Assembly (NCBI GenBank): GCA_964518905.1
Contig: CAZFJL010000019.1
Location: forward strand, 10,415 to 74,414
DNA length: 64,000 bases
Reading direction: 5' to 3'
Origin: RDYZ01 sp964518905
GTDB taxonomy: Bacteria > Cyanobacteriota > Cyanobacteriia > Cyanobacteriales > Geitlerinemataceae
Shown: positions 45,114 to 53,341 of the stretch, piece by piece
Layout of the letters: every line of letters starts with the position of its first letter
Position numbering within the stretch: the first letter of the stretch is position 1
Notes under the pieces: model-generated
Told to the model about the DNA's origin: nothing
The model's input: the letters and a program-made list of their open reading frames with translations, nothing else
Database searches by the model: none
Translations under genes and position numbers: made by a program

Positions 45114-46127
45114 ATGAATGAGATTCTAAAGCGCCTGAGAACGATCGCAATCGTTCTCGTCGCAACCCTATTCTGTGCGAGCTGTAGCCAAGTTCCATCG
45201 ACCGAGAGTAATCCTTGGCAAGTGGTAGAGCTGCCGACTGAGGCTACATTTTACGATGTTGCATTTAGTGGCAATGATTTTCAACATGGCTGGCTCGTGG
45301 GTAGTCGCGGTAGCCTGTTCGAGACGAACGATGGCGGTGAAACGTGGGATGCACACCCCCTCGATTTCGGTGAAGAAAACATCATCTTTACGTCCGTAGA
45401 TTTTGAGGGCGATGAAGGTTGGGCGGTCGGTGAGCCGTCGATTCTGCTCCACACCACCGACGCCGGTGCGACCTGGTTCCGCATTCCCCTCAGCAAAAAT
45501 CTTCCCGGTGCGCCTAGCTCGATCGTCGCTCTCGGCAGTCATTCGGCAGAGATGACCACCAATATTGGTGCGGTCTACGTCACAGAAAACGACGGCCAAA
45601 ACTGGAAAGCGATGGTTCAGGATGCCCTTGGTGTGTTTCGGAACATCAAGCGTAGTTCAGACGGTCGTTATGTAACGGTTTCGGCGAATGGTAGCTTCTA
45701 CTCAACTTGGGACCCCGGAACGGCAGAATGGACGCCCCATAATCGTCAAGATTCTCGCCGGGTTCAAAATATGGGTTTTCGTCCCGATGGCGGTCTGTGG
45801 CTGCTAGCGCGTGGCGGTCAACTACGTTTCTCGGATAGCGAAAATCCAGAGGAATGGCTCGAAGCACAATCGCCGGAATTATCCACAAGCTGGGGCCTGC
45901 TGGATATGAGCTATCGCACGTCAGACGAGGTCTGGGTTGTGGGTGGTAGCGGTAACCTGTTGGTCAGCACCGAAGGTGGCGAGCCGGATACGTGGAAAAA
46001 AGACCGATCGGTCGAGAACGTGCCCTCGAACTTTAATTACATTCAGTTTCTGGATGAAAACCACGGCTTTATCCTGGGTCAGCGCGGTATTCTACTGCGC
46101 TACGTTCCGACCACGGAAGCGGCGTAG
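45114..46127 (+). CDS. ycf48: photosystem II assembly factor Ycf48 (HCF136 homologue)
   Basis: Lumenal assembly protein that binds newly made D1 and helps build the PSII reaction centre. 337 aa from ATG 45114; a TTG six codons earlier is less likely. Signal peptide with lipobox (CASC, Cys24) suggests a lipoprotein, as in other cyanobacteria. The mature part is a seven-bladed propeller of repeats such as SLFETNDGGETWDAHP and ILLHTTDAGATWFRIP. It sits between rubA and psbE, the order found across cyanobacteria. Confidence 0.96.
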   Translation: MNEILKRLRTIAIVLVATLFCASCSQVPSTESNPWQVVELPTEATFYDVAFSGNDFQHGWLVGSRGSLFETNDGGETWDAHPLDFGEENIIFTSVDFEGDEGWAVGEPSILLHTTDAGATWFRIPLSKNLPGAPSSIVALGSHSAEMTTNIGAVYVTENDGQNWKAMVQDALGVFRNIKRSSDGRYVTVSANGSFYSTWDPGTAEWTPHNRQDSRRVQNMGFRPDGGLWLLARGGQLRFSDSENPEEWLEAQSPELSTSWGLLDMSYRTSDEVWVVGGSGNLLVSTEGGEPDTWKKDRSVENVPSNFNYIQFLDENHGFILGQRGILLRYVPTTEAA

Positions 46128-46136
46128 CCCTTGGGG

Positions 46137-46157
46137 TGGGGATCGTCATGATCCCCA
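46137..46157 (+). terminator. hairpin after ycf48
   Basis: TGGGGATC (46137-46144) and GATCCCCA (46150-46157) form a perfect 8-bp stem with a 5-base loop, 10 bp after the ycf48 stop. No U-run follows, so it may attenuate or stabilise rather than terminate. Confidence 0.45.
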
Positions 46158-46321
46158 GGTCGCGATCGACCGTGTAATCCAAGGTTCGTCGTCACTGCCA
46201 GCATCACGATGGGTTTACAAGCCGATCACCGATTGAAGGCGAATAACAGCCAAACCACAGCCGGACAACAGCGGGCCACACGAACCCCTCAGATATTCCT
46301 CTGACGCGGGTTTAGCATATC

Positions 46322-46350
46322 TTGTGAGTGTTTCGTCCGTTCTGTATCAT
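46322..46350 (+). promoter_or_regulatory. psbE: candidate promoter of psbEFLJ
   Basis: TTGTGA (46322-46327) and TATCAT (46345-46350) have a 17-bp spacer, matching a sigma-70 type arrangement, and lie about 50 bp before the psbE ATG. GGAGG (46390-46394) is the psbE ribosome binding site. Confidence 0.45.
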
Positions 46351-46402
46351 GATGTGTATGTTTCTCATGTTTCTCAACGTTTTGAACGGAGGTTTTTAAG
46401 AT

Positions 46403-46648
46403 ATGGCGGGTACTACAGGTGAACGTCCCTTTTCCGATATTGTCACCAGCGTGCGCTACTGGCTCATCCACGCTGTGACGATCCCGATGCTATTTATCGC
46501 GGGTTGGCTATTTGTTAGCACCGGTCTGGCCTATGACGCTTTTGGCACGCCGCGCCCGGACGAATACTTCACCAAACAGCGCCTCGAATTGCCGATCGTT
46601 TCCGATCGCTATACGAGTGCTGATCAGATTGGCAAGTTCAATCAATAA
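46403..46648 (+). CDS. psbE: cytochrome b559 alpha subunit
   Basis: 81-aa PSII subunit with one thylakoid membrane helix. His23 (RYWLIHAVTIPM) is one of the two axial haem ligands; the other comes from PsbF. The lumenal part FGTPRPDEYFTKQRLELPIVSDR is typical. First gene of psbEFLJ, with a strong GGAGG site. Required for PSII assembly. Confidence 0.99.
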   Translation: MAGTTGERPFSDIVTSVRYWLIHAVTIPMLFIAGWLFVSTGLAYDAFGTPRPDEYFTKQRLELPIVSDRYTSADQIGKFNQ

Positions 46649-46759
46649 CGGACTCTGCCGTTCTGGCTATCTTGCTTTGCGATCGTAATTTATTAACTTG
46701 ATTACGATCCTGCCGATCAATAGCAATCCGACTCACGTGACAACTTCAGGAAAATTTCG

Positions 46760-46894
46760 ATGACTAATCAATCCCCCAATCAGCCGATCGCTTACCCGAT
46801 TTTTACGGTGCGCTGGCTGGCCGTCCACACCCTGGGCGTTCCGACGATTTTCTTCATCGGCGCTCTCGCCGCGATGCAGTTCATCCAACGCTAA
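46760..46894 (+). CDS. psbF: cytochrome b559 beta subunit
   Basis: 44 aa. The protein has PIFTVRWLAVHTLGVPT with haem-ligand His23, then one membrane helix ending AAMQFIQR. It pairs with PsbE to bind the b559 haem. CAGGAAA is placed upstream of ATG 46760. It is 111 bp after psbE. Confidence 0.98.
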   Translation: MTNQSPNQPIAYPIFTVRWLAVHTLGVPTIFFIGALAAMQFIQR

Positions 46895-46932
46895 CATCGA
46901 CGCTACATCGACGCTAACCGACCTAAACCACC

Positions 46933-47055
46933 ATGCCTACCCGCTCTCCCAACCCCAACCGTCAGCCCGTCGAACTTAACCGGACGTCGCTGTACCTCGG
47001 TCTACTTTTGATCTTCGTGCTTGGTATTCTCTTCTCTAGCTACTTCTTTAACTAA
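46933..47055 (+). CDS. psbL: photosystem II protein L
   Basis: 40 aa (one longer than the common 39). Conserved NPNRQPVELNRTSLYLGLLL, then a membrane helix ending SSYFFN. It lies at the PSII monomer interface near QA. Third gene of the operon, 38 bp after psbF. Confidence 0.98.
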   Translation: MPTRSPNPNRQPVELNRTSLYLGLLLIFVLGILFSSYFFN

Positions 47056-47125
47056 GAAATAGTCGGTTTAATTCGAGAGTATTACAAACTAATTTCAGCT
47101 TCTTTTTTGTTCTGGAGAACTTTCC

Positions 47126-47242
47126 ATGTCTGATGTAAGAATCCCCTTGTGGGTTGTTGGTACTGTTGCAGGTCTTGGCGCTCTATCCGTCGCTGCATTG
47201 CTGTTCTACGGCTCCTACGTTGGTATTGGTTCGGCTCAGTAA
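47126..47242 (+). CDS. psbJ: photosystem II protein J
   Basis: 38 aa. N-terminal MSDVRIPLWVVGTVAGLG, one membrane helix and C-terminal FYGSYVGIGSAQ match PsbJ. CTGGAGAA upstream acts as ribosome binding site. Last gene of psbEFLJ; a strong terminator follows at 47279. Confidence 0.98.
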   Translation: MSDVRIPLWVVGTVAGLGALSVAALLFYGSYVGIGSAQ

Positions 47243-47278
47243 TCGCATCGTTCCGATCGCTGATCCTTGCCCGCAAAA

Positions 47279-47315
47279 AAAGATCCGTCGATTAGACACT
47301 AATCGACGGATCTTT
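47279..47315. terminator. strong terminator of psbEFLJ
   Basis: The arms 47279-47295 and 47299-47315 are perfectly complementary over 17 bp with a 3-base loop (ACA). The right arm ends in TTT followed by GTGTTTG, and an A-run precedes the left arm, so it can also serve the convergent hisB transcript. Confidence 0.88.
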
Positions 47316-47335
47316 GTGTTTGAGATCTTGCCGTT

Positions 47336-47365
47336 GAGGCTTGAAATGAGGCTTGAAATGAGGCT
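47336..47365. repeat. 12-bp tandem repeat at the hisB stop
   Basis: GAGGCTTGAAAT occurs exactly at 47336-47347 and 47348-47359, with a third partial copy (GAGGCTT) reaching the hisB stop at 47366. Confidence 0.8.
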
Positions 47366-48043
47366 TTAAAGCACGCCTTTCGAGCTGGGGATTTTTCCGG
47401 CACGGCGGGGATCAACTTCGGTCGCCATACGGAGCGATCGAGCAAATGCTTTAAAGGTCGCCTCGATGATGTGGTGCGAGTTGATGCCGTCGAGCTGGCG
47501 GATGTGGAGCGTCATTTGGGCGTGATTGACGATCGCCACGAAAAATTCTCGCACGAGCTGGGTATCGTAGGTTCCGACGCGCTGAGTCGGGATGTCTAGG
47601 CCATAACCGAGATGGGGACGCCCGGAAAAGTCGAGGGCGACCTGAACCAGTGCCTCATCAAGCGGGGCGACGAAATGGCCGAAGCGGGTGATACCTTTGC
47701 GATCGCCGAGGGCTTGGGCGAAGGCTTGACCGAGGGTAATGCCGACGTCTTCGTTGGTGTGATGATCGTCAATTTCGATATCGCCTTTGGCTTTGATGTC
47801 GAGATCGATTAGGCCGTGGGAGGAGATTTGATCGAGCATGTGGTCTAGGAAGGGGACACCGGTATCGGCGGTACACTGCCCGGTTCCGTCGAGATTGATG
47901 CTGACATGAACGTCAGTTTCGCCGGTAGTGCGACGGACAGACGCGGTGCGAGCGGTGGCGAGAGTCTCTAAATTGAGGTCATGAGACTGGGATAGAGTCG
48001 AGGTTTGGGGAGAGGTTTGGGGAGCGGTGTCGCGAGTTTGCAT
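47366..48043 (-). CDS. hisB: imidazoleglycerol-phosphate dehydratase
   Basis: Mn-dependent dehydration of imidazole glycerol phosphate in histidine synthesis; cytoplasmic. 225 aa: about 30 extra N-terminal Ser/Thr-rich residues, then the normal core starting RTASVRRTTGETDVHVSI. Metal-binding motifs FLDHMLDQ, DDHHTNEDVG and SHHIIEATFKAFARSL are all present. It is the monofunctional form without a phosphatase domain. Convergent with psbEFLJ; no other his gene is nearby, as is usual in cyanobacteria. Confidence 0.96.
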   Translation of the reverse strand: MQTRDTAPQTSPQTSTLSQSHDLNLETLATARTASVRRTTGETDVHVSINLDGTGQCTADTGVPFLDHMLDQISSHGLIDLDIKAKGDIEIDDHHTNEDVGITLGQAFAQALGDRKGITRFGHFVAPLDEALVQVALDFSGRPHLGYGLDIPTQRVGTYDTQLVREFFVAIVNHAQMTLHIRQLDGINSHHIIEATFKAFARSLRMATEVDPRRAGKIPSSKGVL

Positions 48044-48238
48044 GATGGGGTAACAGGCTATCTTGATGCCATAGCCAAGGGCGATAAGATTCTGTGATTG
48101 TTACTCTTCACTCTAATCGGTTTCTCGTACGGATAGCGAGGGATAGCGCTCCAAGCTGAACGCCATTTGGGATGCGTTAAATGCGCTGAATGCTGGGCTA
48201 TGGGCGTATATTAGTAGAGTCAAAATCCGAAACGAGCT

Positions 48239-48721
48239 ATGCAATTGACAGAATTCGAGCTGGAGATTTTTGGGGTTGGGCTAGGTGTCGGTTTGATCCT
48301 GGCGGCAGGGGTCGGGTTGAATGCGATGCGGCTACGCTGGGGATTGCGGCGTGAAATTGAAGATTTAAAGAAGAGCTTGTACGTCAATATGAGCGTGCAA
48401 ACGGAAGGGACGGAGAAGTTAAAAAAGTCCCTGGATAAGGTCAAGAAAAAAAATGAGAAGCTGCGTGCGACGGTTTCAACGTTGTCCAATAAGCCCGGAC
48501 GGGCAGAGCTGCAAACCCTGCATACGTGGGAACGGGCGATCGAGTTGCTCACCCTGCGATCGCCGACCTTTGCGGCAGCTTGGCAGTTGACGTTAGAAGA
48601 AGCCAAAGCAGAGATGGCGGAAACACGAACGGGTGTTAAGGCGTTAGTGCGAAAAGCGTTTTCATCTCCGTCGATCGAGGGAGACGATAAGGACGAGACC
48701 AAAAAGCTGGAAGCGGGCTAA
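48239..48721 (+). CDS. conserved-looking membrane-anchored coiled-coil protein
   Basis: 160 aa. One N-terminal membrane helix (about 10-30, Gly-rich), a long charged coiled coil (about 35-85, with a Lys-rich stretch KKSLDKVKKKNEKLR), and a helical C-terminal domain containing HTWERAIELLTLRSP. No family name can be given. The start is ATG 48239; an antisense open frame of similar length covers the same DNA but has no coding character. Stands alone between hisB and the OmpA-like gene. Confidence 0.65.
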   Translation: MQLTEFELEIFGVGLGVGLILAAGVGLNAMRLRWGLRREIEDLKKSLYVNMSVQTEGTEKLKKSLDKVKKKNEKLRATVSTLSNKPGRAELQTLHTWERAIELLTLRSPTFAAAWQLTLEEAKAEMAETRTGVKALVRKAFSSPSIEGDDKDETKKLEAG

Positions 48722-48812
48722 ACGCAGGGTCAAGCGGTGGGTTTGTTGCTTGGGCGTAACTGTGGCGATCGCATCGTTCTGTCCGCGATTCCCGCAATTC
48801 CCGCTGACTGCT

Positions 48813-49631
48813 CTAGCGTAGATTTTTGATTTTTAATTCGATGCGACGATTGCGCTGCCGGTCGATCGCATCTTGCTCAGTGACGATCGGGCGCGTGCTG
48901 CCGTATCCGATCGCCATCCAGCGATAGCCCGCCCCATCGATGCGCCCACGAAGATAGACCAGAATTTGAGCGGCGCGATCGAAACTGAAGGCGCGTTCCG
49001 CCTCGCGATCGCCCTGGTGGTCGGTATGGCTCGCGACGTAGACGACCGCCTCGGGAAATTCCGTCAGGCGTTCAACGATCGGGTCAAAGAGCGATCGCTG
49101 GGTCGGATCGAGAACGGCTTCGTTAGTGAAGAGTAGGTCAGCGGGGAGGGAGATGGTTTCAGTTGTGGGCAATGTCGGATCGGCGGCATAGAGACCCGCC
49201 GCAACGCGATCAAGACGACGCTGGAGCAATTCAGGCTCCGTCGTTTCAGGCGTAATTTGTAACGCGGTTTCGAGGGATTCGAGGCGAACGGCCAGATCCT
49301 TAAGTTCACGCTCGATCGCGCGTAGTTCTGCTGCGCGGGGATTGGCGATCGGTTGTTGGCCTGCGATCGCGGCGAGGGAGGCTAAAGCGCGATGAACCAG
49401 GGGAATGGCCTGCGATCGGCGATACAGACTAATCACCAGAGGCGGCTGGATTGGTGGATTATCGAATTCCACGGATTGAGTCAAGCCACCAACGATACCA
49501 CTCGCCAATCCAGCCCCGAAGCAGAGGATGCAGACCGGCGGACTAAGCAGGAGGACTAGCCCCCACCGCCGCCATGCGAACGATCGAATCGGAGGAGCAT
49601 CAAGGTTGGAACGGTGACGTTTGGAACGCAT
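48813..49631 (-). CDS. OmpA-family peptidoglycan-associated protein
   Basis: 272 aa. An N-terminal membrane helix (about 24-46) acts as anchor. A helical stalk follows (about 75-135) and then a C-terminal OmpA-like domain: FTNEAVLDPTQRSLFDPIV, VVYVASHTDHQGDREAERAFSFDRA and GYGSTRPIV...RQRNRRIELKI. The Asp and Arg of such domains bind diaminopimelate in peptidoglycan. The layout resembles MotB-like or cell-wall tethering proteins, though no MotA partner is present. It lies downstream of the permease-kinase gene on the same strand (95-bp gap). Confidence 0.85.
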   Translation of the reverse strand: MRSKRHRSNLDAPPIRSFAWRRWGLVLLLSPPVCILCFGAGLASGIVGGLTQSVEFDNPPIQPPLVISLYRRSQAIPLVHRALASLAAIAGQQPIANPRAAELRAIERELKDLAVRLESLETALQITPETTEPELLQRRLDRVAAGLYAADPTLPTTETISLPADLLFTNEAVLDPTQRSLFDPIVERLTEFPEAVVYVASHTDHQGDREAERAFSFDRAAQILVYLRGRIDGAGYRWMAIGYGSTRPIVTEQDAIDRQRNRRIELKIKNLR

Positions 49632-49726
49632 GAAATTTGGGCTTCAAACACCCACGGGACGGACACAAAAATCTTGTAATCGAGCCGACGAAGATCGCCC
49701 CATAAAGACAGCCGCAGATCAACGCT

Positions 49727-52700
49727 TTAGACCTGCATCGGCAATTCAACAAAAAAGGTTGTGCCTGTGCCGACTTTGGATTCACAGTACAAGCGCCCTT
49801 GATGTTTCTCGACAACAATTTGATAGCTAATGGACAGCCCCAAACCGGTTCCCTGACCCACGGGCTTGGTTGTAAAAAAGGCATCGAACAGCCGCTCTAG
49901 ATGTTCTGGCTCAATGCCGTTACCGGTATCTGAAATGGCGATTTGTACCCAGCGATCGGGCATAACGTGAGTGCGGATCGTGATTCGTGAGAGTAAGCAG
50001 CTATGTTGATCGTCCGGGACGGTTTGGAGCTGCTCTTCGATTACATCGATCGCGTTCGCGATCAGGTTCATAAACACTTGATTAAGCTGTCCGGCGAGAC
50101 ACTGGATCGGCGGCAGATCGCCATAGTCGCGCACAACGTTGATCACCGCCTTACCGCTGCGGGGCTTCAGGCGATTCGCCAAAATTGTCAGCGTGCTATC
50201 AAGGCATTCGTGCAGATCAACGGTCTTGATCTCGGATTCATCCAGACGCGAAAAGACCCGTAGCGATCGCACGATGTCACGAATGCGATCAGTGCCGTTG
50301 TTCATCGAGGCCAGCAATTTCGGCAAATCGTCTTGAATAAACTCAATTTCACTCTTCTCGCGCCAATCATTCACGTTGGCAGGTGGCGATGGCAAGGCGA
50401 TTTCGTATTCTCTAACGAGTTGCAGCAGATCCTCGATATAGTTCGTCGCGTAGGTCAGATTGCCGTGAATGAAGTTGACGGGATTGTTGATTTCATGGGC
50501 GACGCCTGCCACGAGTTGACCCAGGCTCGACATTTTTTCGGTTTGTACCAATTGCGCCTGGGTTTGTTTCAGGGTCTGCAATGTGAGTGAGAGTTCCGCC
50601 GTCCGTTCTTGGACGCGAGCTTCTAGTTCTTGCGTTAGGGTTTGCAGCTCGGCTTGAGCCTGTCGGCGATCGCGCACTTCCGTTTGAAGCTGTTCATTTT
50701 GCTCATCGAGTTCTTCTTCGACCAGTTCGCGGCTTTCTTCGCTTAACACCAACCACCAGGCGGCGGCGGCGGCCACGAGTCCCAGAAACGCACACAGCAA
50801 CACAAAAATTTCGCCGATCCACTGGATTAGCTCTGGATCTTGCGTTTGTCCTTCTAAAACCGCGAAATAGTACACCAGTCCCACGATCGTGATTGTTGTC
50901 CCAAAAATGGCCGTGAAGGTGTAGGAAAAACGCAGCAATCGCGCTTTAGGCGTGGGCGAAAATTGACCGCGCAGGGTGGAGCGAGTCATCGGATTGACGA
51001 GATCTGCGGTCTCTGTGATGGCGATGGCCTCACTCATCACGGGCGTAATGGTCTCTGAAAAATCTGAAAAGATAGACCCTACGCTCAGTGTGTCAGGCTT
51101 GAGGGCTGTGACTTTCTTGCAGCGATCGTGGCAATGGGTGTCGAGGGTGCAGCACAGAGAACAAATCGAGCCAGCATAGACCGGGCAGTGAGCCATATCA
51201 AATGGCTCATAGTCGTTTTCACAAATGCTACAGGTCAGTAATGTTTCGATCAGCGGAGTATCGCGGAATGTGTTTTCACGGGCGATGTAGTACTTACCTT
51301 TGGTGAGCCACGCGATCATAGGAGCCAACACAAACGCGATACCCAAGGCAATGAATGATGAGTAAGCTTGGGCGTATGCTCCAAAAACATTCAGAAAGGC
51401 CAAGATCGAAATCAGAGACGCGATCGCCGTGGCGCCAAAGCCGACGGGGTTGATGTCGTAGAGGTAGGCTCGTTTAAATTCGATATGGGGCGGACTGAGT
51501 CCGAGGGGTTTGTTCACGACCAGATCCGCAACGATCGCACCAACCCAGGCGATCGCCACGTTGGAATACAGCCCTAGCACTGACTCTAGGGTCTCGAACA
51601 CGCCAAATTCCATTAGCACTAAGGCGATCGACACATTAAATATGAGCCAAATCACCCGACCCGGATGGGTATGGGTCAAGCGCGAAAAGAAATTCGACCA
51701 GGCCAGCGATCCCGCATAGGCGTTCGTGACGTTAATTTTGATTTGTGAGACGACGACAAAAATAAAACTGACGGTCAAAGCGGTCTCTGGATTGGCGAAC
51801 ACATCCATAAACCCCACCAGATACATCTGGACGGGTTCCTTCGCCCGGAGCAGCGGCAGACCATGCGAAATCGCGAGCGACGCGAGAAACGCTCCGCCCA
51901 ACTGTTTCGCCACCCCCAGGAAAACCCAACCGGGCCCCGCCGTCACCATCGCGATCCACCAGCGCCGCTTATTCTCCGGCTTGAGATCGGGCAAGAAGCG
52001 CAGATAATCGACCTGTTCGCCGATTTGAGCAATCAGCGAAAAACTGACGTTTGCGGCCATGCCAAACAACAGCGGATCGAAGCCTGCCCCGCTGGGCGAT
52101 CTACCTGCAAAGTGAATCCAGTTACTGAAGGCATCGGGTTCCCGCGCCACGACAAAAACATAGGGAACGATCATCAAGATCAGCCAAATCGGCTGTGTCC
52201 ACAGTTGCAGTTGATTGATCGCCGTCACGCCATAAAACACCAGCGGAATAATGACGATCGAGCTGACAATGTAGCCCAGCCAAAGCGGCAGATGAAAGTA
52301 TAGTTCCAGCGCTTGAGAAAGGATCGCGGCTTCAAGCGCAAAGAAGATAAAGGTAAACGAGGCGTAGATTAGCGATGTGATCGTCGAACCGATGTAGCCA
52401 AACCCGGCACCACGGGTGAGCAAATCCATATCGACGTTGTACTTGGCGGCGTAATAGGTGATGGGCAAACCGGCCAAAAAAATCACCGCGCCAACAGTAA
52501 CGATCGCCCAAAATGCATTCGTAAAACCGTAGGTAATCGCGAGCGAGGCACCGATCGCTTCTAGCGCCAGGAATGAAATACCTCCAAGCGCCGTATTGGC
52601 CAGCAGCCATTCCGGCCACTTGCGAAACGAATTCGGTGCGTAGCGCAATGAGTAATCTTCGAGCGTCTCATCGGCGACCCACTGGTTATAATCGCGGCGC

Positions 52701-52756
52701 TCTTTAACGACGACTGGCTTCGGACGATCGGGGCGCTGGGGTAAATCGAGTGTCAT
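49727..52756 (-). CDS. NCS1 permease fused to a sensor histidine kinase
   Basis: 1009 aa. Residues of about 1-490 are a 12-helix NCS1 (nucleobase/allantoin/hydantoin-cation) transporter: WLLANTALGGISFLALEAIG, GFGYIGSTITSLIYASFTF and QIKINVTNAYAGSLAWSNFF are recognisable. A cytoplasmic Cys-rich linker follows (Cys509/Cys512 in TCSIC, then HC...CSLCC...CHDRC), suggesting bound zinc. Two more helices (about 620-690) and a coiled coil (about 695-740) lead to HisKA with His754 (GVAHEINNPVNFIHGN) and a HATPase domain (FMNLIANAIDVIEE, ISDTGNGIEPEHL, GTGLGLSISY). It presumably couples substrate binding or transport to phosphorylation. No response regulator is adjacent. Confidence 0.92.
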   Translation of the reverse strand: MTLDLPQRPDRPKPVVVKERRDYNQWVADETLEDYSLRYAPNSFRKWPEWLLANTALGGISFLALEAIGASLAITYGFTNAFWAIVTVGAVIFLAGLPITYYAAKYNVDMDLLTRGAGFGYIGSTITSLIYASFTFIFFALEAAILSQALELYFHLPLWLGYIVSSIVIIPLVFYGVTAINQLQLWTQPIWLILMIVPYVFVVAREPDAFSNWIHFAGRSPSGAGFDPLLFGMAANVSFSLIAQIGEQVDYLRFLPDLKPENKRRWWIAMVTAGPGWVFLGVAKQLGGAFLASLAISHGLPLLRAKEPVQMYLVGFMDVFANPETALTVSFIFVVVSQIKINVTNAYAGSLAWSNFFSRLTHTHPGRVIWLIFNVSIALVLMEFGVFETLESVLGLYSNVAIAWVGAIVADLVVNKPLGLSPPHIEFKRAYLYDINPVGFGATAIASLISILAFLNVFGAYAQAYSSFIALGIAFVLAPMIAWLTKGKYYIARENTFRDTPLIETLLTCSICENDYEPFDMAHCPVYAGSICSLCCTLDTHCHDRCKKVTALKPDTLSVGSIFSDFSETITPVMSEAIAITETADLVNPMTRSTLRGQFSPTPKARLLRFSYTFTAIFGTTITIVGLVYYFAVLEGQTQDPELIQWIGEIFVLLCAFLGLVAAAAAWWLVLSEESRELVEEELDEQNEQLQTEVRDRRQAQAELQTLTQELEARVQERTAELSLTLQTLKQTQAQLVQTEKMSSLGQLVAGVAHEINNPVNFIHGNLTYATNYIEDLLQLVREYEIALPSPPANVNDWREKSEIEFIQDDLPKLLASMNNGTDRIRDIVRSLRVFSRLDESEIKTVDLHECLDSTLTILANRLKPRSGKAVINVVRDYGDLPPIQCLAGQLNQVFMNLIANAIDVIEEQLQTVPDDQHSCLLSRITIRTHVMPDRWVQIAISDTGNGIEPEHLERLFDAFFTTKPVGQGTGLGLSISYQIVVEKHQGRLYCESKVGTGTTFFVELPMQV

Positions 52757-53341
52757 CGTTTTGGGTCAGTCCGATCGGGTATGAGCAGGAGTGAAGCGCG
52801 ATGTACCCCTAAAGAAGCAACACCGATCTTGCGGTCTGTTAAATCTCTATGAGTTGCTCGGATCGGCTTGAGTCAGGGTTGTTGTATTTGCCGGACAATT
52901 CAACGCGAGACAACCCCACCAAACTACCTGAGCCTCACTCAAAATGTTGGCAAATTGACTACAAAATGCCGCTCATAAGCTGTGCAATCAAGACTCACGC
53001 AAAGGTAGTCCCAAAACATCGAAATTCATCGCGACGTCTATACCCGTTCGCCTGCAATATCTCCGGCCTATGGATATTCTAGGGTTTCAGCCGATCGGGG
53101 CATCAGACTAGACGTCACAGAACAACACCAAAGATTACAAAATACGTCAAATCTTTAGAGCGTATTAAACCGATTGCTGTAAACGAAATGCGAGCGATCC
53201 CTGCGCTACGATCGCGATACCGCTCAATCAGGTCTTAGCATGATGGCGATTCATGATTGATTACCGATCGCGAAATCGCACCATCACGACCAGGCCGTTA
53301 TCGTCGCTTCACTCACAGCGCATCGTTCACAACGCAGCTTT
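52757..53341. other. intergenic region between divergent genes
   Basis: 585 bp between the permease-kinase start (-) and zwf (+). No credible ORF: a 77-codon frame at 52849 has no ribosome site or composition support. Promoters for both genes should be here. No repeat family was recognised. Confidence 0.5.

Noticed and set aside
48220..48702. 160-codon minus-strand ORF opposite the coiled-coil gene
   Set aside because: The plus-strand frame has a clear membrane helix and heptads; the minus frame is Ser/Arg-rich and lacks any feature.
52849..53082. 77-codon ORF upstream of zwf
   Set aside because: No ribosome site and mixed Ser/Asn/Arg composition; likely chance.
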